From Amblyomma americanum (Eukaryota; Arthropoda; Arachnida; Ixodida; Ixodidae): DNA of 64,000 bases. The stretch covers positions 21,934,269 through 21,998,268 of the forward strand of contig NC_135505.1 in NCBI RefSeq assembly GCF_052857255.1. The letters run 5' to 3'. The first letter of the stretch is position 1; each line of letters opens with the position of its first letter. Positions 51,901 through 63,620 of the stretch are shown one piece after another. The position numbers were made by a program, and so were the translations under genes. The notes beneath the pieces are model-generated. The model did not search any database and had not been told where the DNA came from. It saw only the letters and a program-made list of their open reading frames with translations.

Positions 51901-53457
51901 TAGATCGAAACTAGCAAGATTCACGAGCATCGATTTTACAAGTCGTCGAAAAGTACACGAGAAAAGGTGCAAATTTTTTCTCTCAGAACTGCGCGAAAAG
52001 TTGTATTCCGGCTCAAAACAACGGGATACATCGTTTTAGATCGAAACTAGCAAGATTCACGAGCATCGATTTTACAAGTCGTCGAAGAGTAGACGAGTGA
52101 AAGGTGTAAACTTTTTCTCTCAGAACTGCACGAAAACTTGTATTCCGGCTCAGAACAACGGGATACATCGTTTTAGACCGAAACTAACAAAATTCACGGG
52201 CATCGATTTTACAAGTCCTCGAAGAGTAGACGAGAAAAAGGTGCAAACTTTTTTCTCTCAGAACTGCGCGAAAACTTGTATTCCGGCTCAAAACAACGGG
52301 ATACATCGTTTTAGATCGAAACTAGCAAGATTCACGAGCATCGATTTTTCAAGTCGTCGAAGAGTAGAGGAGAGAAGGGTGTAAACTTTTTTCTCTCAGA
52401 ACGGCGCAAAAACATGTATTCCGGCTCAAAACAACGGGATACATCGTTTTAGATCGAAACTAGCAAGATTCACGAGCATCGATTTTTCAAGTCGTCGAAG
52501 AGTAGAGGAGAGAAGGGTGTAAACTTTTTCTCTCAGAACGGCGCGAAAACTTGTATTCCGGCTCAAAACAACGAGATACATCGTTTTAGATCGAAACTAG
52601 CAAGATTCACGAGCATCGATTTTACAAATCGTCGAAGAGTAGACGAGAGAAAGGTGTAAATTATTTCTCTCAGAACTGCGCGAAAACTTGTGTTCCGGCT
52701 CAAAACAACGGGATACATCGTTTTAGATCGAAACTAGCAAAATTCACTAGCATCGATTTTACAAGTCGTCGAAGAGTAGAGGAGAGAAGGGTGTAAACTT
52801 TTTCTCTCAGAACGGCGCAAAAACATGTATTCCGGCTCAAAACAACGGGATACATCGTTTTAGATCGAAACTAGCAAGATTCACGAGCATCGATTTTTCA
52901 AGTCGTCGAAGAGTAGAGGAGAGAAGGGTGTAAACTTTTTCTCTCAGAACGGCGCGAAAACTTGTATTCCGGCTCAAAACAACGAGATACATCGTTTTAG
53001 ATCGAAACTAGCAAGATTCACGAGCATCGATTTTACAAATCGTCGAAGAGTAGACGAGAGAAAGGTGTAAATTATTTCTCTCAGAACTGCGCGAAAACTT
53101 GTGTTCCGGCTCAAAACAACGGGATACATCGTTTTAGATCGAAACTAGCAAAATTCACGAGCATCGATTTTACAAGTCGTCGAAGAGTAGAGGAGAGAAA
53201 GGTGTAAACTTTTTCTCTCAGAACTGCGCGAAAACTTGTGTTCCGGCTCAAAACAACGGGATACATCGTTTTAGATCGAAACTAGCAAAATTCACGAGCA
53301 TCGATTTTACAAGTCGTCGAAGAGTAGAGGAGAGAAAGCTGTAAATTTTTTCTCTCAGAACTGCGCGAAAACTTCTATTCCGGCCTCAAAACAACGAGAT
53401 ACATCGTTTTAGATCGAAACTAGCAAGATTCACGAGCATAGATTTTACAAGTCGTCG
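48936..53457 (+). repeat. 33-monomer super-unit (4,522 bp)
   Basis: Bounded by the gatgagtagagg monomers at 48936 and 53458. It contains one heptamer without partner, the attaacgag / gataggtgc series (50.2-50.4 kb), and another gatgagtagagg monomer at 51812. Monomers with gcaaaaacatg (about 52408 and 52808) come in a repeated three-monomer context: 52.38-52.72 is echoed at 52.78-53.12 kb, about 3 monomers apart. Single-base indels begin to be frequent here. Confidence 0.78.
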
Positions 53458-55375
53458 ATGAGTAGAGGAGAGAAAGGTGTAAACTTTTTCTCTCATTACA
53501 GCGCGAAAACTTGTATTCCGGCTCAAAAAAACGGGCTACATCGTTTTAGATCGAAACTAGCAAGATTCACGAGCATCGATTTTACAAGTCGTCGAAAAGT
53601 ACACGAGAAAAAGGTGCAAATTTTTTCTCTCAGAACTGCGCGAAAAGTTGTATTCCGGCTCAAAACAACGGGATACATCGTTTTAGATCGAAACTAGCAA
53701 GATTCACGAGCATCGATTTTACAAGTCGTCGAAGAGTAGACGAGAGAATGGTGCAAACTTTTTCTTTCAGAACTGTGCTAAAACTTGTATTCCGGCTCAA
53801 AACAAAGGGATACATCGTTTTAGATCGAAACTAGCAAGAATCACGAGCATCGATTTTACAAGTCGTCGAAGAGTAGAGGAGAGAAAGGTGTAAACTTTTT
53901 CTCTCAGAACTGCGCGAAAACTTGTATTCCGGCTCAAAACAACGGGATACATCGTTTTAAATCGCAACTAGCAAGATTCACGAGCATCGATTTTACAAAT
54001 CGTCGAAGAGTAGACGAGAGAAAGGTGTAAATTTTTTCTCGCAGAACTGCGCGAAAACTTGTGTTCCGGCTCAAAACAACGGGATAGATCGTTAAAGATC
54101 GAAAATAGCAATATTCACGAGCATCGATTTTACAAGTCGTCGAAGAGTAGACGAGAGAAAAGCTGTAAACTTTTTCTCTCAGAACAGCGCGAAAACTTGT
54201 ATTCCGTTTCAAAACAACGAGATACATCGTTTTAGATCGAAACTAGCAAGATTCGCGAGCATCGGTTTTTGAAGTCCTCGAAGAGTAGACGAGAGAAAGG
54301 TGTAAACTTTTTCTCTCAGAACTGCGCGAAAACTTTAATTCCGGCTCAAAACAACGGGATACATCGTTTTAGATCGAAACTAGCAAGATTCACGAGCATC
54401 GATTTTACAAGTCGTCGAAGAGTAGACGAGTGAAAGGTGTAAACTTTTTCTCTCATTACAGCGCGAAAACTTGTATTCCGGCTCAGAACAACGGGATACA
54501 TCGTTTTAGATCGAAACTAGCAAGATTCACGAGCATCGATTTTACAAGTCGTCGAAAAGTACACGAGAAAAAGGTGCAAATTTTTTCTCTCAGAACTGCG
54601 CGAAAAGTTGTATTCCGGCTCAAAACAACGGGATACATCATTTTAGATCGAAACTAGCAAGATTCACGAGCATCGATTTTACAAGTCGTCGAAGAGTAGA
54701 CGAGAGAATGGTGCAAACTTTTCTTTCAGAACTGCGCTAAAACTTGTATTCCGGCTCAAAACAAAGGGATACATCGTTTTAGGTCGAAACTAGCAAGAAT
54801 CACGAGCATCGATTTTACAAGTCGTCGAAGAGTAGAGGAGAGAAAGGTGTAAACTTTTTCTCTCAGAACTGCGCGAAAACTTGTATTCCGGCTCAAAACA
54901 ACGGGATACATCGTTTTAGATCGAAACTAGCAAGATTCACGAGCATCGATTTTACAAATCGTCGAAGAGTAGACGAGAGAAAGGTGTAAATTTTTTCTCG
55001 CAGAACTGCGCGAAAACTTGTGCTCCGGCTCAAAACAACGGGATAGATCGTTTAAGATCGAAACTAGCAATATTCACGAGCATCGATTTTACAAGTCGTC
55101 GAAGAGTAGACGAGAGAAAGCTGTACACTTTTTCTCTCAGAACAGCGCGAAAACTTGTATTCCGTTTCAAAACAACGAGATACATCGTTTTAGATCGAAA
55201 CTAGCAAGATTCGCGAGCATCGGTTTTTGAAGTCCTCGAAGAGTAGACGAGAGAAAGGTGTAAACTTTTTCTCTCAGAACTGCGCGAAAACTTTAATTCC
55301 GGCTCAAAACAACGGGATACATCGTTTTAGATCGAAACTAGCAAGATTCACGAGCATCGATTTTACAAGTCGTCG
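53458..55375 (+). repeat. Tandem pair of heptamer HOR units
   Basis: Units start near 53458 and 54418 (960 bp apart because of one extra a in gagaaaagctg near 54160). The first carries gttaaagatcg and gaaaatagc, the second gtgctccgg and gctgtacac, as in the other pairs. A monomer near 53960 has aaatcgcaac, echoing gatcgcaac at about 45330 in the corresponding unit. Confidence 0.85.
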
Positions 55376-57560
55376 AAGAGTAGACGAGTGAAAGGTGTAA
55401 ACTTTTTCTCTCAGAACTGCGCGAAAACTTGTATTCCGGCTCAGAACAACGGGATACATCGTTTTAGACCGAAACTAACAAAATTCACGGGCATCGATTT
55501 TACAAGTCCTCGAAGAGTAGACGAGAAAAAGGTGCAAACTTTTTCTCTCAGAACTGCGCGAAAACTTGTATTCCGGCTCAAAACAACGGGATACATCGTT
55601 TTAGATCGAAACTAGCAAGATTCACGAGCATCGATTTTTCAAGTCGTCGAAGAGTAGAGGAGAGAAGGGTGTAAACTTTTTCTCTCAGAACGGCGCGAAA
55701 ACTTGTTCTCCGGCTCAAAACAACGGGATACATCGTTTTAGATCGAAACTAGCAAAATTCACGAGCATCGATTTTACAAGTCGTCGAAGAGTAGAGGAGA
55801 GAAAGGTGTAAATTTTTTCTCTCAGAACTGCGCGAAAACTTGTATTCCGGCTCAAAACAACGAGATACATCGTTTTAGATCGAAACTAGCAAGATTCACG
55901 AGCATCAATTTTACAAATCGTCGAAGAGTACACGAGAGAAAGGTGTAAATTATTTCTCTCAGAACTGCGCGAAAACTTGTGTTCCGGCTCAAAACAACGG
56001 TATGCATCGTATTAGATCGAAACTAGCAAGATTCACGAGCACCGATTTTACAAGTCGTCGAAGAGTAGACGAGAGAAAGGTGCAAACTTTTTCTCTCAGA
56101 ACAGGCGCGAAAACTTGTATTCCGGCTCAAAACAACGGGATACATCGTTTTAGATCGAAACTAGCAAGATTCACGAGCATCGATTTTACAAGTCGTCGAA
56201 GAGTAGACGAGTGAAAGGTGTAAACTTTTTCTCTCAGAACTGCGCGAAAACTTGTATTCCGGCTCAGAACAACGGGATACATCGTTTTAGACCGAAACTA
56301 ACAAAATTCACGGGCATCGATTTTACAAGTCCTCGAAGAGTAGACGAGAAAAAGGTGCAAACTTTTTCTCTCAGAACTGCGCGAAAACTTGTATTCCGGC
56401 TCAAAACAACGGGATACATCGTTTTAGATCGAAACTAGCAAGATTCACGAGCATCGATTTTACAAGTCGTCGAAGAGTAGACGAGAGAATGGTGCAAACT
56501 TTTTCTTTCAGAACTGCGCTAAAACTTGTATTCCGGCTCAAAACAAAGGGATACATCGTTTTAGGTCGAAACTAGCAAGAATCACGAGCATCGATTTTAC
56601 AAGTCGTCGAAGAGTAGAGGAGAGAAAGGTGTAAACTTTTTCTCTCAGAACTGCGCGAAAACTTGTATTCCGGCTCAAAACAACGGGATACATCGTTTTA
56701 GATCGAAACTAGCAAGATTCACGAGCATCGATTTTACAAATCGTCGAAGAGTAGACGAGAGAAAGGTGTAAATTTTTTCTCGCAGAACTGCGCGAAAACT
56801 TGTGCTCCGGCTCAAAACAACGGGATAGATCGTTTAAGATCGAAACTAGCAATATTCACGAGCATCGATTTTACAAGTCGTCGAAGAGTAGACGAGAGAA
56901 AGCTGTACACTTTTTCTCTCAGAACAGCGCGAAAACTTGTATTCCGTTTCAAAACAACGAGATACATCGTTTTAGATCGAAACTAGCAAGATTCGCGAGC
57001 ATCGGTTTTTGAAGTCCTCGAAGAGTAGACGAGAGAAAGGTGTAAACTTTTTCTCTCAGAACTGCGCGAAAACTTGTATTCCGGCTCAAAACAACGAGAT
57101 ACATCGTTTTAGATCGAAACTAGCAAGATTCACGAGCATCAATTTTACAAATCGTCGAAGAGTACACGAGAGAAAGGTGTAAATTATTTCTCTCAGAACT
57201 GCGCGAAAACTTGTGTTCCGGCTCAAAACAACGGTATGCATCGTATTAGATCGAAACTAGCAAGATTCACGAGCACCGATTTTACAAGTCGTCGAAGAGT
57301 AGACGAGAGAAAGGTGCAAACTTTTTCTCTCAGAACAGGCGCGAAAACTTGTATTCCGGCTCAAAACAACGGGATACATCGTTTTAGATCGAAACTAGCA
57401 AGATTCACGAGCATCGATTTTACAAGTCGTCGAAGAGTAGACGAGTGAAAGGTGTAAACTTTTTCTCTCAGAACTGCGCGAAAACTTGTATTCCGGCTCA
57501 GAACAACGGGATACATCGTTTTAGACCGAAACTAACAAAATTCACGGGCATCGATTTTAC
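55376..57560 (+). repeat. Overlapping 1,234-bp and 1,782-bp duplications
   Basis: The atgcatcgtattag monomer occurs at about 56001 and 57235 (1,234 bp, nine monomers) and again at about 59020. The gtgctccgg heptamer tail occurs at 55018 and 56800 (1,782 bp, 13 monomers), then near 58037. At about 57.06 kb the tail is followed directly by cttgtattccgg and the gcatcaatttt monomer instead of ctttaattccgg, marking a new junction. Confidence 0.82.
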
Positions 57561-60500
57561 AAGTCCTCGAAGAGTAGACGAGGAAAAAGGTGCAAACTTT
57601 TTCTCTCAGAACTGCGCGAAAACTTGTATTCCGGCTCAAAACAACGGGATACATCGTTTTAGATCGAAACTAGCAAGATTCACGAGCATCGATTTTACAA
57701 GTCGTCGAAGAGTAGACGAGAGAATGGTGCAAACTTTTCTTTCAGAACTGCGCTAAAACTTGTATTCCGGCTCAAAACAAAGGGATACATCGTTTTAGGT
57801 CGAAACTAGCAAGAATCACGAGCATCGATTTTACAAGTCGTCGAAGAGTAGAGGAGAGAAAGGTGTAAACTTTTTCTCTCAGAACTGCGCGAAAACTTGT
57901 ATGCCGGCTCAAAACAACGTGATACATCGTTTTAGATCGAAACTAGCAAGATTCACGAGCATCGATTTTACAAATCGTCGAAGAGTAGACGAGAGAAAGG
58001 TCGTAAATTTTTTCTCGCAGAACTGCGCGAAAACTTGTGCTCCGGCTCAAAACAAACGGGATAGATCGTTTAAGATCGAAACTAGCAATATTCACGAGCA
58101 TCGATTTTACAAGTCGTCGAAGAGTAGACGAGAGAAAGCTGTACACTTTTTCTCTCAGAACAGCGCGAAAACTTGTATTCCGTTTCAAAACAACGAGATA
58201 CATCGTTTTAGATCGAAACTAGCAAGATTCGCGAGCATCGGTTTTTGAAGTCCTCGAAGAGTAGACGAGAGAAAGGTGTAAACTTTTGTCTCTCAGAACT
58301 GCGCGAAAACTTTAATTCCGCTCAAAACAACGGGATACATCGTTTTAGATCGAAACTAGCAAGATTCACGAGCATCGATTTTACAAGTCGTCGAAGAGTA
58401 GACGAGTGAAAGGTGTAAACTTTTTCTCTCAGAACTGCGCGAAAACTTGTATTCCGGCTCAGAACAACGGGATACATCGTTTTAGACCGAAAACTAACAA
58501 AATTCACGGGCATCGATTTTACAAGTCCTCGAAGAGTAGACGAGAAAAAGTGCAAACTTTTTCTCTCAGAACTGCGCGAAAACTTGTATTCCGGCTCAAA
58601 ACACTCGGATACATCGTTTTAGATCGAAACTAGCAAGATTCACGAGCATCGATTTGTTCAAGTCGTCGAAGAGTAGAGGAGAGAAGGGTGTAAACTTTTT
58701 CTCTGCAGAACGGCGCGAAAACTTGTTCTCCGGCTCAAAACAACGGGATACATCGTTTTAGATCGAAACTAGCAAATCACGAGCATCGATTTTACAAGTC
58801 GTCGAAGAGTAGAGGAGAGAAAGGTGTAAATTTTTTCTCTCAGAACTGCGCGAAAACTTGTATTCCGGCTCAAAACAACGAGATACATCGTTTTTAGATC
58901 GAAACTAGCAAGATTCACGAGCATCAATTTTACAAATCGTCGAAGAGTACACGAGAGAAAGGTGTAAATTATTTCTCTCAGAACTGCGCGAAAACTTGTG
59001 TTCCGGCTCAAAACAACGGTATGCATCGTATTAGATCGAAACTAGCAAGATTCACGAGCACCGATTTTACAAGTCGTCGAAGAGTAGACGAGAGAAAGGT
59101 GCAAACTTTTTCTCTCAGACAGGCGCGAAAACTTGTATTCCGGCTCAAAACACGGGATACATCGTTTAGATCGAAACTAGCAAGATTCACGAGCATCGAT
59201 TTTACAAGTCGTAGAAGAGTAGACGAGTGAAAGGTGTAAACTTTTTCTCTCAGAACTGCGCGGAAAACTTGTATTCCGGCTCAGAACAACGGGATACATC
59301 GTTTTAGACCGAAACTAACAAAATTCACGGGCATCGATTTTACAAGTCCTCGAAGAGTAGACGAGAAAAAGGTGCAACTTTTCTCTCAGAACTGCGCGAA
59401 ACTTGTATCCGGCTCAAAACAACGGGATACATCGTTTTAGATCGAAACTAGCAAGATTCACGAGCATCGATTTTTCAAGTCGTCGAAGAGTAGAGGAGAG
59501 AAGGGTGTAAACTTTTTCTCTCAGAACGGCGCGAAAACTTGTATTCCGGCTCAAAACAACGGGATACATCGTTTTAGATCGAAACTAGCAAAATTCACGA
59601 GCATCAAATTTACAAGTCGTCGAAGAGTAGAGGAGAGAAAGGTGTAAATTTTTTCTCTCAGAACTGCGCGAAAACTTGTATTCCGCTCAAAACAACGAGA
59701 TACATCGTTTTAGATCGAAACTAGCAAGATTCACGAGCATCGATTTTTACAAATCGTCGAAGAGTAGACGAGAGAAAGGTGTAAATTATTTCTCTCAGAA
59801 CTGCGCGAAAACTTGTGTTCCGGCTCAAAACAACGGATACATCGTTTTAGATCGAAACTAGCAAAATTCACGAGCATCGATTTTACAAGTCGTCGAAGAG
59901 TAGAGGAGAGAAAGGTGTAAACTTTTTCTCGTCAGAACTGCGCGAAAACTTGTATTCCGGCTCAAAACAACGAGATACATCGTTTTAGATTGAAACTAGC
60001 AAAATTCACGAGCATCGATTTTACAAGTCGTCGAAGATTAGAGGAGAGAAATGTGTAAACTTTTTCTCTCAGAACTGCGCGAAAACTTGTGTTCCGGCTC
60101 AAAACAACGGGATACATCGTTTTAGATCGAAACTAGCAAAATTCACGAGCATCGATTTTACAAGTCGTCGAAGAGTAGAGGAGAGAAAGGTGTAAATTTT
60201 TTCTCTCAGAACTGCGCGAAAACTTGTATTCCGGCTCAAAACAACGAGATATATCGTTTTAGATCGAAACTAGCAAGATTCACGAGCATAGATTTTACAA
60301 GTCGTCGATGAGTAGAGGAGAGAAAGGTGTAAACTTTTCTCTCATTACAGCGCGAAAACTTGTATTCCGGCTCAAAAAAACGGGCTACATCGTTTTAGAT
60401 TGAAACTAGCAAGATTCACGAGCATCGATTTTACAAGTCGTCGAAAAGTACACGAGAAAAAGGTGCAAATTTTTTCTCTCAGAACTGCGCGAAAAGTTGT

Positions 60501-63500
60501 ATTCCGGCTCAAAACAACGGGATACATCGTTTTAGATCGAAACTAGCAAGATTCACGAGCATCGATTTTACAAGTCGTCGAAGAGTAGACGAGTGAAAGG
60601 TGTAAACTTTTTTCTCTCAGAACTGCGCGAAAACTTGTATTCCGGCTCAGAACAACGGGATACATCGTTTTAGACCGAAACTAACAAAATTCACGGGCAT
60701 CGATTTTACAAGTCCTCGAAGAGTAGACGAGAAAAAGGTGCAAACTTTTTCTCTCAGAACTGCGCGAAAACTTGTATTCCGGCTCAAAACAACGGGATAC
60801 ATCGTTTTAGATCGAAACTAGCAAGATTCACGAGCATCGATTTTTCAAGTCGTCGAAGAGTAGAGGAGAGAAGGGTGTAAACTTTTTCTCTCAGAACGGC
60901 GCGAAAACTTGTATTCCGGCTCAAAACAACGGGATACATCGTTTTAGATCGAAACTAGCAAGATTCACGAGCATCGATTTTTCAAGTCGTCGAAGAGTAG
61001 AGGAGAGAAGGGTGTAAACTTTTTCTCTCAGAACGGCGCGAAAACTTGTATTCCGGCTCAAAACAACGAGATACATCGTTTTAGATCGAAACTAGCAAGA
61101 ATCACGAGCATCGATTTTACAAGTCGTCGAAGAGTAGAGGAGAGAAAGGTGTAAACTTTTTCTCTCAGAACTGCGCGAAAACTTGTATTCCGGCTCAAAA
61201 CAACGGGATACATCGTTTTAGATCGAAACTAGCAAGATTCACGAGCATCGATTTTACAAATCGTCGAAGAGTAGACGAGAGAAAGGTGTAAATTTTTTCT
61301 CGCAGAACTGCGCGAAAACTTGTGCTCCGCTCAAAACAACGGGATAGATCGTTTAAGATCGAAACTAGCAATATTCACGAGCATCGATTTTACAAGTCGT
61401 CGAAGAGTAGACGAGAGAAAGCTGTAAACTTTTCTCTCAGAACAGCGCGAAAACTTGTATTCCGTTTCAAAACAACGAGATACATCGTTTAGATCGAAAC
61501 TAGCAAGATTCGCGAGCATCGGTTTTTGAAGTCCTCGAAGAGTAGACGAGAGAAAGGTGTAAACTTTTTCTCTCAGAACTGCGCGAAAACTTTAATTCCG
61601 GCTCAAAACAACGGATACATCGTTTTAGATCGAAACTAGCAAGATTCACGAGCATCGATTTTACAAGTCGTCGAAGAGTAGACGAGTGAAAGGTGTAAAC
61701 TTTTTCTCTCATTACAGCGCGAAAACTTGTATTCCGGCTCAGAACAACGGGATACATCGTTTTAGATCGAAACTAGCAAGATTCACGAGCATCGATTTAC
61801 AAGTCGTCGAAAAAGTACACGAGAAAAAGGTGCAAATTTTTTCTCTCAGAACTGCGCGAAAAGTTGTATTCCGGCTCAAAACAACGGGATACATCATTTT
61901 AGATCGAAACTAGCAAGATTCACGAGCATCGATTTTACAAGTCGTCGAAGAGGTAGACGAGAGAATGGTGCAAACTTTTCTTTCAGAACTGCGCTAAAAC
62001 TTGTATTCCGGCTCAAAACAAAGGGATACATCGTTTTAGGTCGAAACTAGCAAGAATCACGAGCATCGATTTTACAAGTCGTCGAAGAGTAGAGGAGAGA
62101 AAGGTGTAAACTTTTTCTCTCAGAACTGCGCGAAAACTTGTATTCCGGCTCAAAACAACGGGATACATCGTTTTAGATCGAAACTAGCAAGATTCACGAG
62201 CATCGATTTTACAAATCGTCGAAGAGTAGACGAGAGAAAGGTGTAAATTTTTCTCGCAGAACTGCGGCGAAAACTTGTGCTCCGGCTCAAAACAACGGGA
62301 TAGATCGTTTAAGATCGAAACTAGCAATATTCACGAGCATCGATTTTACAAGTCGTCGAAGAGTAGACGAGAGAAAGCTGTACACTTTTTCTCCTCAGAA
62401 CAGCGCGAAAACTTGTATTCCGTTCAAAACAACGAGATACATCGTTTTAGATCGAAACTAGCAAGATTCGCGAGCATCGGTTTTTGAAGTCCTCGAAGAG
62501 TAGACGAGAGAAAGGTGTAAACTTTTTCTCTCAGAACTGCGCGAAAACTTTAATTCCGGCTCAAAACAACGGGATACATCGTTTTAGATCGAACTAGCAA
62601 GATCACGAGCATCGATTTTACAAGTCGTCGAAGAGTAGACGAGTGAAAGGTGTAAACTTTTTCTCTCAGAACTGCGCGAAAACTTGTATTCCGGCTCAGA
62701 ACAACGGGATACATCGTTTTAGACCGAAACTAACAAAATTCACGGCATCGATTTTACAAGTCCTCGAAGAGTAGACGAGAAAAAGGTGCAAACTTTTTCT
62801 CTCAGAACTGCGCGAAAACTTGTATTCCGGCTCAAAACAACGGGATACATCGTTTTAGATCGAAACTAGCAGATTCACGAGCATCGATTTTTCAAGTCGT
62901 CGAAGAGTAGAGGAGAGAAGGGTGTAAACTTTTTCTCTCAGAACGGCGCGAAAACTTGTTCTCCGGCTCAAAACAACGGTATGCATCGTATTAGATCGAA
63001 ACTAGCAAGATACACGAGCATCGATTTTACAAGTCGTCGAAGAGTAGAGGAGAGAAAGGTGTAAATTTTTTCTCTCGAGAACTGCGCGAAAACTTTAATT
63101 CCGGCTCAAACAACGGGATACATCGTTTTAGATCGAAACTAGCAAGATTCACGAGCATCGATTTTACAAGTCGTCGAAGAGTAGACGAGTGAAAGGTGTA
63201 AACTTTTTCTCTCAGAACTGCGCGAAAACTTTAATTCCGGCTCAAAACAACGGGATACATCGTTTTAGACCGAAACTAGCAAGATTCACGAGCATCGATT
63301 TTACAAGTCCTCGAAGAGTAGACGAGAAAAAGGTGCAAACTTTTTCTCTCAGAACTGCGCCGAAAACTTGTATTCCGGCTCAAAACAACGGGATACATCG
63401 TTTTAGATCGAAACTAGCAAGATTCACGAGCATCGATTTTTCAAGTCGTCGAAGAGTAGAGGAGAGAAGGGTGTAAAACTTTTTCTCTCAGAACGGCGCG

Positions 63501-63620
63501 AAAAACTTGTTCTCCGGCACAAAACAACGGTATGCATCGTATTAGATCGAAACTAGCAAGATTCACGAGCATCGATTTTACAAGTCGTCGAAGAGTAGAG
63601 GAGAGAAAGGTGTAAATTTT
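57560..63620 (+). repeat. HOR segment rich in single-base indels
   Basis: The monomer order repeats that of upstream units, including a heptamer at about 61.67-62.63 kb. Isolated 1-bp gains and losses are far more frequent than before: aggtcgtaaat (57999), aaacaaacggg (58052), cttttgtctc (58285), ttccgctc (58317), ccgaaaacta (58490), gatttgttc (58653), ctctgcag (58703), cgtttttag (58890), ctcagacagg (59115), gcggaaaac (59261), tcgtcagaac (59930), gaggtagac (61950), gcggcg (62265), ctcctcag (62393), gatcgaactagcaagatcac (62586) and ctcgagaac (63075). Most occur once each, unlike the shared indels used as barcodes elsewhere. Confidence 0.85.
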
